From positions 1 to 50,215 of the forward strand of contig DAOURR010000008.1 of NCBI GenBank assembly GCA_030627625.1: DNA of 50,215 bases, written 5' to 3'. This document shows positions 34,537 to 42,916 of the stretch, one piece after another. A program made the translations under genes and the position numbers. Within the stretch, counting starts at the first letter, position 1, and every line of letters starts with the position of its first letter. Below the pieces are notes generated by a model. The model was not told the DNA's origin and ran no database searches. It worked only from the letters and a program-made list of their open reading frames with translations. This DNA comes from UBA3103 sp002365855. GTDB lineage: Bacteria; Bacillota; Desulfotomaculia; Desulfotomaculales; Pelotomaculaceae.

Positions 34537-35019
34537 TTGAGGCTAACTGACGAGAACGGGAAAATATTTGGCATTATCAACATTGTTGACCTGCTGGTCC
34601 TGTTAGTGATTTTGCTGGTTCTGGCGGGAGCGGCCTACAAGTTTAAAGAAAGAAGCGGGGGCGAAGGCGCTGCCAAGACAGTCCGGGTGACAGTAATCGC
34701 GCCTGCGTTACGGCCTGAGATGCTTAACAACGTCAAGGTGGGCGACCGGATGGTCTCAGGTTCGAGTTTCACCGACGTGGTAATAACGGATGTAAAAATA
34801 CAGACAAGTTACACCATTACTATAGACAGCGCCGGCAAGCGGGTAGAAGCTTTTGACCCTTACTTAAAGGACCTGATTGTGACTATTGAAGGAAAGACTG
34901 TGATCCCCGGCGCTACCATTAACCTGGGCGGCCAGGAGATCCGGAGCGGGAAGGACTACTTTATCAAATCCCTGGACTATGACTTCAAGGGACTGATTTT
35001 GTCTGTAGAAATTGAATAG
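34537..35019 (+). CDS. DUF4330 membrane-anchored protein
   Basis: A 160-residue protein with one N-terminal helix (about 16-36, INIVDLLVLLVILLVLAGAAY) and an extracytoplasmic beta-rich domain (about 48-160). It opens with MRLTDENGKIFGIINIVD, the DUF4330 start. The family has no known function and is common in Clostridia and cyanobacteria near envelope genes. The start is a TTG (34537) 7 nt after GGAGGGGG; this is a good ribosome site, whereas upstream in-frame codons are poor. It is the only plus-strand gene among the glycan genes and ends in a terminator shared with the convergent glycosyltransferase. Confidence 0.85.
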   Translation: MRLTDENGKIFGIINIVDLLVLLVILLVLAGAAYKFKERSGGEGAAKTVRVTVIAPALRPEMLNNVKVGDRMVSGSSFTDVVITDVKIQTSYTITIDSAGKRVEAFDPYLKDLIVTIEGKTVIPGATINLGGQEIRSGKDYFIKSLDYDFKGLILSVEIE

Positions 35020-35058
35020 ATTCAACAATCTGGTTTAATTGATCTTTTAACAATCATG

Positions 35059-35089
35059 GCGGGCTCTTACGAGCCTGCTTATCTATTTT
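35059..35089 (+). terminator. Terminator between the DUF4330 gene and a glycosyltransferase
   Basis: An 8-bp stem with one G-U pair (35059-35066 with 35071-35078), a TTAC loop, then TTATCTATTTT on the plus strand. It may act in both directions. Confidence 0.75.
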
Positions 35090-35098
35090 ACAGGGTGT

Positions 35099-36253
35099 TT
35101 AATCCTCCAACTTCGCCCGGAACCGGGTGATTGCCTCTGAAACGGCCACCGCCCGGGCCTGCCAGGAGTGCCGGCGGGCCAACTGAACCCGGGATGCCGC
35201 TTTTTCACTGCAATCCCCCGCCAGTTCGTCCTCAACCATTTTAACAAATTCGACAGGATTGAGAGAAGTCGACACCACCGGACGGAAAGGCAAGACCTCG
35301 GGCAGAGCGGTTGAAACAACCGGCCTGCCTGCCGCAAGGTATTCATATAACTTAACAGGGTTGACCCCACGGGTTAAGTCGTTGATTTTGAACGGGATCA
35401 CCGTCACATCAAAGCCTTTAACATAAGCAGGCAGAAGACTATACTCTTTTTGGCCCAGGAAGTAGACATTGGGTAGACTCTTCAGCAGTTCCACTCCGGT
35501 ATCAACCGGCCCGATTAAGATCACTGTCCAATCCCGGTGGGCTCTGGCCACAGCAGCCAGCAGTTCCTGGTCCAGCCAGGAGCTTACCGCCCCGACATAA
35601 CCCACTACGGGGCGCGGCAGCGAGGCTATCTCATCCGGCACGTCCAGCCCTGGCTCCAACGCCCTGCGGAAATGTTCAACGTCTGCGCCGTTAGGTACCA
35701 GGCCTAATCCTGTAAAATATGTTTTTTTGCGTTCATAAAGTTCTCTGGCGCTGGTCAGCGCCACACCGGCGCGCAGAAACAGCTCCCTCTCCATCCCTGA
35801 CACGGTCATTTTGTTGATCAGGCCTGGAAAGGCAGTGTGTTCGTCCGCACAGTCGTAAACAAGTAGCACATCTTCCGGCAGAGGCAGATCCACCGTGTTG
35901 GGCAGGTAGGTCCAGCAGATTGTGGGCCTGAAATCCAGTTCCCGGCATACTCTTCCCAGACCTGCCGATATCTTTTTCTGGTTGATCAGGTTTACCGCCC
36001 GGTACATATTGCCGAACGGCAGAATCACCGGCGGGCTGTAAACGGTGATGCGATCTCCCGCCTGCTCCCAGCGGTCCCAGGCTTGTCCCCTTAACGCCGG
36101 GTTCTTCAATGGGGAAAGGTAGGTAACGGGCGGGTCCACGTAGAGCACCCGGCAGCCGTTACTGGCAAATATGGACATAAACTGCTGGGCGCGCGCCCAC
36201 ATTCCTTCCCAGGCTGCGGCCGCCAGGCAGAGAATATTTTCCTCCTCAAGCAT
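35099..36253 (-). CDS. TuaH-like glycosyltransferase
   Basis: A GT-B glycosyltransferase of 384 residues. The N-terminal half carries LYVDPPVTYLSPLKNP and YDCADEHTAFPG, typical of TuaH-like proteins from teichuronic acid loci. The C-terminal half has the GT1/GT4 pattern VVGYVGAVSSWLDQELLAAVA, VILIGPVDTG, NVYFLGQKEYSLLPAYVKGFDVTVIPF and VKLYEYLAAGRPVVST. No membrane segment. ATG 36253 lies 7 nt after AAAGGTG; a GTG three codons upstream overlaps that site. Its start overlaps the end of the next glycosyltransferase gene by 8 bp, so the two are coupled. Donor and acceptor sugars are unknown. Confidence 0.88.
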   Translation of the reverse strand: MLEEENILCLAAAAWEGMWARAQQFMSIFASNGCRVLYVDPPVTYLSPLKNPALRGQAWDRWEQAGDRITVYSPPVILPFGNMYRAVNLINQKKISAGLGRVCRELDFRPTICWTYLPNTVDLPLPEDVLLVYDCADEHTAFPGLINKMTVSGMERELFLRAGVALTSARELYERKKTYFTGLGLVPNGADVEHFRRALEPGLDVPDEIASLPRPVVGYVGAVSSWLDQELLAAVARAHRDWTVILIGPVDTGVELLKSLPNVYFLGQKEYSLLPAYVKGFDVTVIPFKINDLTRGVNPVKLYEYLAAGRPVVSTALPEVLPFRPVVSTSLNPVEFVKMVEDELAGDCSEKAASRVQLARRHSWQARAVAVSEAITRFRAKLED

Positions 36254-37418
36254 GGCTTTCACCTTTGACGTGGAAGCAGGAGAACCGTCCCCCTGCTTCC
36301 CCCAGCACCTTTCTGTAGAGCTCTTCCGTGCGGCGGGCCATTACTGCGGCACTGAACCTCTCATGCACGTTCTCGCCGCCTTTTTTTGTCATTACAGCAG
36401 CTTCCCCTGGATGCTCCAGCATCCATAATATATTCTTGGCCAGCGCGGCTGAGTCAGCCGGAGGCGCAAGCAATCCCGTTTCACCGTGCAGGACCACCTC
36501 GGGCAGGCCGCCTGCCTCTGTGGCCACAACGGGCACGCCCAGGGCCATAGCCTCAACGGCGGTCAGTCCGAACCCCTCCCACAAAGACGAGATTACCAAC
36601 AGGTCCAGATCGTTCATCAGGGAGTAAACATCTTCAACAAACCCGGTAAAAAGAACCCGGCCGGTTACCCCCATCCTGGCGGCAAGCGCCTCCAGGGCAT
36701 GCCTGCTGGGGCCATCACCGACTATGATAAACCGGGTGTCCGGTCTCTGGGCGAGGACCTCCCGGGCTGCTGCGAGGAAAAACCGGTGCCCTTTAACAGG
36801 GTGCAGCCGGGCAACAATGCCTACGAGAGGCTCGCCGGGAGCAAGCCCCAGTTTTCTGCGGGCGCTTCCCCGCTCCTGGATCACACCGAAACCATCCATC
36901 GGAATGCCGTTATAGATAACTGAGATTTTGCTTTCCGTGACTCCTCCACGCACGAGCTGATCCTTCAGCCCCCTGGAGACAGTGATGAAGTGATCCGTCC
37001 CCTCCCTGGTGGCCCGCTCGGACAAAGTGCCGGCGAGGCGGTTGAGCAAGCCGGGATAATCCATCTCCAGAAGGCTGTGCACGGTGGTAACCACTTTTCT
37101 TTTCCCTGAACGGCGGGCTGCCAGCCTACCCATCAGGTTGGCCCTGACACCGTGGGTGTGCACCAGGTCAAAGTCCCCGCTGCGGATTGTCCCCGCCAGC
37201 TTTCCTATTATCTTAAAATCAAACTTGTTACTCATTGGGACAGCCACGGCGTTGATGCCTGCGTTTGCGGCAATTCCGGCAAAAGGGGCCTCAAAAAGGC
37301 AGCAGACCGTTAACTCCACCGCCCTGGTGTTAATTGCCCCTGCCAGATTCAGGATATGCCTCTCGGCGCCGCCAAATTCCCCGCCGCCAATAATGTGGAT
37401 TACTTTTAAAGACATCAT
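36246..37418 (-). CDS. GT4-family glycosyltransferase with repeat-derived C-terminus
   Basis: A GT-B fold enzyme of 390 residues. It opens KVIHIIGGGEFGGAERHILNLAG and carries VHTHGVRANLMGRLAA, VYNGIPMDG-like VIYNGI, GIVARLHPVKGHRFFL, RVLFTGFVEDVYSLM and the E-x7-E retaining motif SSLWEGFGLTAVEAMALGVPVVATEAGGLPEVV. It probably uses a UDP-sugar. The last 20 or so residues (from GEAGGRFSCF) are encoded by a 29-bp palindromic repeat at 36272-36300 and its flank, so the natural C-terminus seems to have been replaced or extended. It is followed by the TuaH-like gene with an 8-bp overlap. ATG 37418 lies behind a GGGAGC site. Confidence 0.92.
   Translation of the reverse strand: MMSLKVIHIIGGGEFGGAERHILNLAGAINTRAVELTVCCLFEAPFAGIAANAGINAVAVPMSNKFDFKIIGKLAGTIRSGDFDLVHTHGVRANLMGRLAARRSGKRKVVTTVHSLLEMDYPGLLNRLAGTLSERATREGTDHFITVSRGLKDQLVRGGVTESKISVIYNGIPMDGFGVIQERGSARRKLGLAPGEPLVGIVARLHPVKGHRFFLAAAREVLAQRPDTRFIIVGDGPSRHALEALAARMGVTGRVLFTGFVEDVYSLMNDLDLLVISSLWEGFGLTAVEAMALGVPVVATEAGGLPEVVLHGETGLLAPPADSAALAKNILWMLEHPGEAAVMTKKGGENVHERFSAAVMARRTEELYRKVLGEAGGRFSCFHVKGESHA
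36272..36300. repeat. 29-bp palindromic repeat, AGAACCGTCCC core
   Basis: Perfect 9-bp arms GGAAGCAGG (36272-36280) and CCTGCTTCC (36292-36300) enclose an 11-bp core AGAACCGTCCC. The unit lies in frame inside the 3' end of the GT4 gene. The 9-mer AGAACCGTC and the 9-mer GTCCCCCTG recur at 39528 and 39577, so this is a dispersed family and not a one-off hairpin. Confidence 0.7.
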
Positions 37419-37582
37419 AAAAAAAGCTCCCTTGGCTGTGCTTTTCTCATTTTATCAATTAAAGGTTAGCTCCACAAGGAGATTTTGGCTTTATCCAACA
37501 TGCCCTGGTTTTAGCGCAGGCTCTGGATTTGCGCAGGGTTTTGACTTATAATGATAGATATGCACGGAAGGAGGTCTGCGGG

Positions 37583-39106
37583 ATGTTGGCACAGGTGTGG
37601 CAGGATAGCCTGTCAGGCCGGTTATTTGCGGGACTGGCAAAATCCGCGCGGCAGAGTGTCTCCTGCCGCTGGATTGCAGGCACACCGGAATACAGCCGGC
37701 AGAACGCGGCACGCCATTCTCTTTTAGGAAGAGTCCTGTCAAGCATCGCCCGCCTGGCCGTTTGGCCGCTGGAACAGGCCGGAGCAGCCATCAGGCGCGG
37801 CATGCCAGGCAGTTATATCCTGAACATCAAGCTACCTGCCTTCCTGAGCGGTAGTATCTTTTTAAAAAACCTAGCCGCGCTGCGGGTTGAAACCCTGCTT
37901 TTCGTTGTTTTCTCCTATGTGGTAGTGGACTACGCCCTGCGCGAGACCATGGAGTCCTCCTTCTGGGCCGGGTACTGGGACGAGCTTATACTGGTCGCTT
38001 TTGCGTTGGCCTGGCCGGTGCAGATGGCGCTCCGGGGAAAAATGAAGTACCGCCTGACACCACTGGATGTCCCGATCCTGCTCTACCTTGGAGTCACTGC
38101 GTTCCTCTTTTTGCTGCGATCTCCCCATATGGGCATCGCCGTTGAAGGCGTAAGGGTATACGTGGAATACATCCTCTGGTTCTTTGTGGCCGGCAACCTC
38201 TTGCTAAATAAGAAGCAGGCCCGGGCGCTGGTGAACTGGCTCATCGCGCTTGGCGCGCTGGTTGCCGTTCACGGCGTATACCAGTATGTGATCGGGGTGG
38301 AAATCCCCACCACCTGGCTCGACGCCGCGGAAAGCAGCGTACGGACAAGAGTCTTTTCAATCGTGGGCAGCCCGAATGTCCTGGGAAGCTTTCTGGTCCT
38401 GCTGATACCTGTTACCTTGAGCCAGTTGTTTTCGGCCCGGAGCAGGCAGCAGAAGCTCTACTACATCCTGTGCCTCCTGCCGATGTGCCTCAGCCTTGTC
38501 TTCACCTATTCCAGGGGCGCCTGGCTGGCTATGGCGGGTGCTTTTGTAATATACGGTATGATCTATAACTGGCGCATTTTGCTCGCCCTTTTTGCAACTG
38601 CTTTTGCGGCGCCCAGGCTCATACCGGGCATATCCTCCCGCATCGGCTACATGCTTTCCCCCGCTTATATTCTCAGCAGCACCAGGGCGGGGCGGGTGGC
38701 CCGCTGGAACATGGCCATTGACAAAATGGTAAGCCGTCCCCTGACCGGCGAGGGGTTCGGGCGCTTTGGCGGCGCGGTTGCGGCGCGACATATCCCCAGC
38801 AGTAATTACGTCGATAACTTCTACCTGAAAACGGCAGCGGAGTCAGGGATACTGGGGCTGGCCTCCCTGGTCTGGCTTTATTTGCATGGTGTGCGCTGCG
38901 TCCTTAACTCTTACCGGAGGCTAACCGATCCATACCTGAAGGGGCTGGCCGGGGGGCTCATCGCGGGCCTGATGGGTGTGCTGCTGCACAACGTGGTGGA
39001 AAATATATTTGAAGTGCCCATGATGGCGACATACTTCTGGCTTCTCCTGGGCATGACGGCTGCCCTGCCCCACCTGGAGGGTCAGGAAACCCCACCGCTG
39101 GAGTAA
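37583..39106 (+). CDS. O-antigen ligase / Wzy-type polymerase
   Basis: An integral membrane protein of 507 residues with about 10-12 helices from residue 100 on. The Wzy_C/O-antigen-ligase signature is the loop after helix 8 or so (ARWNMAIDKMVSRPLTGEGFGRFGG, about 370-395), followed by NYVDNFYLKTAAESGILGLASLVWLYLHG. Such proteins polymerise or transfer lipid-linked glycans outside the membrane. The first 90 residues are hydrophilic and unrecognised. ATG 37583 lies 8 nt after AAGGAGG; the frame extends 18 codons upstream without a better site. It is divergent from the GT4 gene. A TATAAT at about 37545 could be its -10 box. Confidence 0.88.
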   Translation: MLAQVWQDSLSGRLFAGLAKSARQSVSCRWIAGTPEYSRQNAARHSLLGRVLSSIARLAVWPLEQAGAAIRRGMPGSYILNIKLPAFLSGSIFLKNLAALRVETLLFVVFSYVVVDYALRETMESSFWAGYWDELILVAFALAWPVQMALRGKMKYRLTPLDVPILLYLGVTAFLFLLRSPHMGIAVEGVRVYVEYILWFFVAGNLLLNKKQARALVNWLIALGALVAVHGVYQYVIGVEIPTTWLDAAESSVRTRVFSIVGSPNVLGSFLVLLIPVTLSQLFSARSRQQKLYYILCLLPMCLSLVFTYSRGAWLAMAGAFVIYGMIYNWRILLALFATAFAAPRLIPGISSRIGYMLSPAYILSSTRAGRVARWNMAIDKMVSRPLTGEGFGRFGGAVAARHIPSSNYVDNFYLKTAAESGILGLASLVWLYLHGVRCVLNSYRRLTDPYLKGLAGGLIAGLMGVLLHNVVENIFEVPMMATYFWLLLGMTAALPHLEGQETPPLE

Positions 39107-39150
39107 ACTTAGGGGGAAGCCCTTTTCCTTGAAAAAATAACGGCAGAAGA

Positions 39151-39167
39151 AAAGAGCCTTATGGCTC
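39151..39167 (-). terminator. Terminator of the 46-aa gene
   Basis: GAGCC/GGCTC (39154-39158 with 39163-39167) around TTAT, followed on the minus strand by TTTTCTTCT. The stem spans the stop codon of the small membrane protein, and could also serve the convergent ligase gene. Confidence 0.65.
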
Positions 39168-39299
39168 CTGCTTTACATTCTGTGCAATTATTTTGATTGA
39201 TTCCGCAATTGACTCATGAGCTCTCATAAATCGCCATACTACTACCGCAATGAAAACATATACAGCTATTATAGGTATAACCATAAAAGATTCAATCAT
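39159..39299 (-). CDS. 46-aa single-pass membrane protein, unknown
   Basis: A short frame from ATG 39299, 10 nt after AAAAAGGAG, to a TAA at 39159-39161. It has a hydrophobic N-terminal helix (about 5-22, FMVIPIIAVYVFIAVVVW) and then an amphipathic tail (RFMRAHESIAESIKIIAQNVKQEP). An intrinsic terminator overlaps its stop codon. The ribosome site, helix and terminator together argue for a real gene. Small proteins of this kind occur in Clostridia, but I recognise no family. It faces the O-antigen-ligase-like gene convergently. Confidence 0.65.
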   Translation of the reverse strand: MIESFMVIPIIAVYVFIAVVVWRFMRAHESIAESIKIIAQNVKQEP

Positions 39300-39527
39300 A
39301 CTCGACCAACTCCTTTTTACGTTTGTTAACATTTCGACAATGTCTTGCTGATTTCCTCTGATAGATGGAATATTCTACAAGATTGAGTATGATTTAGGTT
39401 AGAAGCAAGGGGAAGGTTTCTCTTGTTTCTTTTTTAAAAGGGTGTAACACACCTTCTTTAGAAATAACCGCAGTTATTCTATTGTCTCATTTCTTAGCAA
39501 GACAAAGAGTAGCTAAAGTGAGACAAG

Positions 39528-39591
39528 AGAACCGTCAGACTGTGTCAGCTTCTGTCACCTTTTAACACAGTCTGACGTCCCCCTGTGTCAG
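39528..39591. repeat. Nested palindrome interrupting an AGAACCGTC repeat
   Basis: AGAACCGTC (39528-39536) and GTCCCCCTG (39577-39585) are the two halves of the repeat core seen intact at 36281-36295. Between them sits a unit with perfect 11-bp inverted ends (39534-39544 and 39566-39576) and a 21-nt centre. GTC appears at both junctions. The rest of the 288-bp gap 39300-39587 is AT-rich and holds nothing I recognise. Confidence 0.6.
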
Positions 39592-41270
39592 TTATAGATC
39601 AGGTACTGTTGCCTTTCGGTTTTGAACTTGTTCAGCGCCGGGGCGTAGTTTGCCTCAATTTGCTGCGGGGTGAGCCCTTGTTCCAGGTACAGGCCGATCT
39701 TGTTAGTGCCCATGATTTTGTCAAACATGACAACAGTAGAGCCGCTCTTGGGGACACTAAAATTATTTAATGACCTGGCGTACGCCAGGGCGTAAATGCC
39801 TGTTTTGGCCGGGTTAAAAGTATGGTAGTCTTCGATTTTAAGCCTGACACCGCCCGCATCCCCTATATTCTCCGGTACAAAGGTCACCCCCGGGAGTCCG
39901 GCACTGTTGAGAAGCTCGGCGAACCTGTTGGACTCGATACCTTTTCCACCAATCCACTTAAATTTGTCAGACTGGTACACACCCGTTCCCTCACCCAAGC
40001 CGGTTGACATGTACCCGAAGACAGAGGCAATGTCGGGGATATTCGGCGAGGTCTGCACCCACTTCAGACCGGTGTCCTGGAAAATCATTTTTCTGGTGTA
40101 CCCCTCCATCGGAACAACTTTCAGGTCGGCGCCGATTTTACGGTTGAAGTACCGGGCCAATTCTCCGGCCGTCATACCGTGTGCCGTCGGCAGGTTGTCG
40201 ACGCCTACAAAGGTAATATACGGGTCTTCTAAAACCGGTCCATCTACAATTACGCCCCCCACCGGGTTGGGGCGGTCAAGCACCACGACAGGCTTATTAT
40301 ATTTCTGCGCTGCTACCATGCAGTAGTTCAGGGTCGACATATAGGTATATGTCCTGGCCCCGATATCCTGAATATCAAATAGCAGGACGTCTATGCCGCT
40401 CAGCATTTCAGCGGTTGGCATCCTGGTTTCACCGTAGAGGCTGTAGACGGGGATGCCTAACTGAGGGTGAACATAGGACTTGACATATTCCCCGGCCGTA
40501 GCGGCGCCGTCAATGCCGTGCTCCGGCCCGTAAAGAGCCGCCAGGCTGGCTGAGGGATCAGCTGCGATCAGGTCGACCGTGCTCTTGCCCTGACTGTTGA
40601 CCCCGCTTTGATTGGTGACCAGTCCTACCTTCTTCCCCTCTATAAGATGATAATACTTGCTTATTAAAACCTCATTGCCAAGCTTAAAACCGGTATCGCC
40701 GGCGTTTTCTTCGGGTTTTGCTTCCGGCTCCTCCAGTATAACCGCTTTGATCAGCTTTGCCGTATTGTATACATCAGAGGGGGCATAATTAATCTTGTAT
40801 TCGTCGATTAAGACATCCGCCCGGCCTTTACTGCCCGGACCGCCAAAAGCCTTAGCCGCGTCACTTTGATTGCTGAACACAAACCACACATAACGCTCGT
40901 CTTGTTTTAACTTTGGAAGATTGTTTTTTGTCTCATCATCGACGTAAAAGGCAACCAGGCTGCCCAGAAATTCATGGCCAACCGGGTGGTGGACATACTC
41001 CCCGCTCACAGCTTTTTCCCCTTTAAACTGCACCGAAGCCGGATAACGCTCACCGTCATAATTCGCGCCCACGTCAACGGATGTGATCTCCATGCCGGCG
41101 ATGGTGTCTCCTGTTTTTACTTTCTTCGCGTCAAACAGGTTTCCAGATATTTCGCTGGCCGGCAATTTCTCGTTTGGCTCGTTGTTACCCGGCACATCTT
41201 TATCCCCGTCGCAGCCAGAAAAAATAAGGAGTATACACAGCAGCAACAGAACTGGTATTAATCTTTTCAT
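39588..41270 (-). CDS. NamZ-like exo-beta-N-acetylmuramidase lipoprotein (DUF1343)
   Basis: A 560-residue protein. The signal peptide ends at the lipobox FSGC (Cys about 19), so it is a lipoprotein on the outer face of the membrane. Residues about 30-180 form an extra beta-rich domain (DTIAGMEITSVDVGANYDGERYPASVQFKGEKAV, KQDERYVWFVFSNQSDAAKAFGG) that I cannot name. The DUF1343 domain fills about 205-560: GLVTNQSGVNSQGKSTVDLI, ALYGPEHGIDG, LLFDIQDIGARTYTYMSTL, VLDRPNPVGG and GLGEGTGVYQSDKFKWIG. NamZ of this family removes terminal MurNAc from wall glycan fragments, an established activity in Bacillus and Tannerella relatives. It lies near an LCP-family ligase gene in the glycan region. Confidence 0.92.
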   Translation of the reverse strand: MKRLIPVLLLLCILLIFSGCDGDKDVPGNNEPNEKLPASEISGNLFDAKKVKTGDTIAGMEITSVDVGANYDGERYPASVQFKGEKAVSGEYVHHPVGHEFLGSLVAFYVDDETKNNLPKLKQDERYVWFVFSNQSDAAKAFGGPGSKGRADVLIDEYKINYAPSDVYNTAKLIKAVILEEPEAKPEENAGDTGFKLGNEVLISKYYHLIEGKKVGLVTNQSGVNSQGKSTVDLIAADPSASLAALYGPEHGIDGAATAGEYVKSYVHPQLGIPVYSLYGETRMPTAEMLSGIDVLLFDIQDIGARTYTYMSTLNYCMVAAQKYNKPVVVLDRPNPVGGVIVDGPVLEDPYITFVGVDNLPTAHGMTAGELARYFNRKIGADLKVVPMEGYTRKMIFQDTGLKWVQTSPNIPDIASVFGYMSTGLGEGTGVYQSDKFKWIGGKGIESNRFAELLNSAGLPGVTFVPENIGDAGGVRLKIEDYHTFNPAKTGIYALAYARSLNNFSVPKSGSTVVMFDKIMGTNKIGLYLEQGLTPQQIEANYAPALNKFKTERQQYLIYN

Positions 41271-41383
41271 GTTTCTTCCTCTCTTTAAATATATGACTGT
41301 TTAACCTATTTATTTAGACGCGTTTGACCGTCCTTTGGTTTCAAAAAAGAGAAAGGATAATCATGCCACAAATCACCGTTCAG

Positions 41384-41415
41384 AAAAACAAAGAGGGCGT
41401 TAAGTACCCGCCCTC
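41384..41415 (-). terminator. Terminator of the LCP gene
   Basis: A 7-bp stem GAGGGCG/CGCCCTC (41393-41399 with 41409-41415), a 9-nt loop, then TTTGTTTTT on the minus strand, 10 bp after the LCP stop. Confidence 0.85.
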
Positions 41416-41424
41416 CTGCATTTT

Positions 41425-42750
41425 TCAAGTTTGATCATTAAAAATACCATAATCTGACAATGTTTTCCCGGGACTGTACACCTCCGTAGTACCGCTTGTT
41501 ACGACGGTTGACCCGGAGCTAGTGCCGGTCTCCTTCTCACCGGATGAGTTGGGTGGAGTAGTCTCCGTGGTGTCGTCAGATTCCTCGTCGACAGGCGTAA
41601 AGATTACCACGCCACCGGAACTGTTCTTACCTCCGGGGCCCTGCCCGGGCTTGGTTGGGGAGTTGGCTGTCTCTTCCTGGTCCTCTCCGGTTGGGGGATC
41701 TGACTCGTCGCCGGTATCCGTCTTATCCTCAATTTCAGTATCTTTTGTTTCCGGTTTAACTTCATCAGGTACTGCATATTGACCTGTCAGGGGAGTCTGC
41801 AGCACAACATTGGTTACAGTTTCGCCACTAAAGAGTGTGGTTACAGCCTGCCTGGCCTCTGCCGGGTCAACACCCCAGTAACTGCCGCCTGCCACGTCAA
41901 TCGGGCGGCCTGGCAGCGTCTGCGTAACAATGTTCCCGTCTTCCATGCTTTTAGCTGCTGAGGCCATTTTTAACATGTCGCTTACACTCAGGTTGGTCTT
42001 AATATAGCGGCTGATCTCCGGGATCAGCTTGGGCAGCTTGGGAATGGTAGAAGGCTGGAGGATCTCTTTGGCCAGGGCTGCTAAAAACTTTTGCTGGTTC
42101 TTGGTCCTGTCGATATCCCCCATCTCATAGTTCCGGTAGCGCACATACTGTAAAGCCTTATTTCCGTCAAGGCGCTGCTCGCCCTTTTTGAGATTGATCC
42201 CGTAACCCGCGTCGTCTACGTGGTACATATTTCTTTCAACGTCCAGGGTTACCCCCCCGAGTGCATCAACAATATCCTTAAAGCCCATAAAATTGGTCAG
42301 GACATAATGTTTAACCTGGATTCCCAGCAAGCTGGAAGCTACCTTCATTGAAAGCTCCGGACCGCCGTAGACACTGGCGCTGTTAATTTTATCCCAACCG
42401 TAGCCAGGAATGTTGACCCGGGTGTCCCTCGGAATTGAAAGCAGAGAAACCTGCTTGCTCTTGGGGTCCACACTGGCCAGGATGATCGAGTCGGAGCGAG
42501 CTGTGTTTTCATCCTCGCGCGCATCTATGCCTAAAAGAAGCACATTCAGCCGCTGGCCTTCCTTTACCGGCTCGACGGCGGCTCCTTCTTCAGTATGTGA
42601 AGGAAAAAACAGGTCTTTGGCCAGGACAAAGCCCCCGGCCAGCAGTACCAATACCAACAGCCCGCATATTATTAAAGGCGCTTTTCTCTTGAGCTTTCTT
42701 CTTGCAGCCAGACAACTCACCCCCCATCGCGATGTTAGCATCAGGCGCAT
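41425..42750 (-). CDS. LytR-CpsA-Psr (LCP) family glycan ligase
   Basis: Transfers undecaprenyl-linked glycans such as teichoic acid or capsule to peptidoglycan. A cytoplasmic basic start (RRKLKRK) precedes one membrane helix (about 25-45). The LCP domain follows (about 70-230: NVLLLGIDAREDENTARSDSIILASVDPKSKQVSLLSIPRDTRVNIPGYG, GGPELSMKVASSLLG, NKALQYVRYRN), with the catalytic Arg and Asp pattern. The last 130 residues are low-complexity and acidic (EDKTDTGDESDPPTGEDQEE, then Ser/Thr/Gly), a disordered surface tail. The start is unsettled: ATG 42750 and 42741 have poor ribosome sites, and a TTG at 42777 gives ten more residues. Confidence 0.9.
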   Translation of the reverse strand: MRLMLTSRWGVSCLAARRKLKRKAPLIICGLLVLVLLAGGFVLAKDLFFPSHTEEGAAVEPVKEGQRLNVLLLGIDAREDENTARSDSIILASVDPKSKQVSLLSIPRDTRVNIPGYGWDKINSASVYGGPELSMKVASSLLGIQVKHYVLTNFMGFKDIVDALGGVTLDVERNMYHVDDAGYGINLKKGEQRLDGNKALQYVRYRNYEMGDIDRTKNQQKFLAALAKEILQPSTIPKLPKLIPEISRYIKTNLSVSDMLKMASAAKSMEDGNIVTQTLPGRPIDVAGGSYWGVDPAEARQAVTTLFSGETVTNVVLQTPLTGQYAVPDEVKPETKDTEIEDKTDTGDESDPPTGEDQEETANSPTKPGQGPGGKNSSGGVVIFTPVDEESDDTTETTPPNSSGEKETGTSSGSTVVTSGTTEVYSPGKTLSDYGIFNDQT

Positions 42751-42916
42751 GTTTGAAGCTTCAGTTGAAGATAGCAAGCGGTCCAGTGGTCAGGGACCTT
42801 GTCAAAGATAGGGGACACACCTCTGTTTAAAGCCGATCTAGGTGAGGGATGTGCCTAACTTTTCAATTTACCCAAAAACCATTGTAAACCTGCTTAACAT
42901 AATATACAAGTTTTTA

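Noticed and set aside
37500..37545. Promoter of the O-antigen-ligase-like gene
   Set aside because: TATAAT is good, but the best -35 candidate (TGGATT) is poor, so I did not list it as a feature.
42804..42860. REP-like palindrome around GGGGACACACCTC / AGGTGAGGG
   Set aside because: The arms pair over only about 5 bp with gaps, too weak to call; noted because GGGGACAC motifs resemble other repeats of the window.
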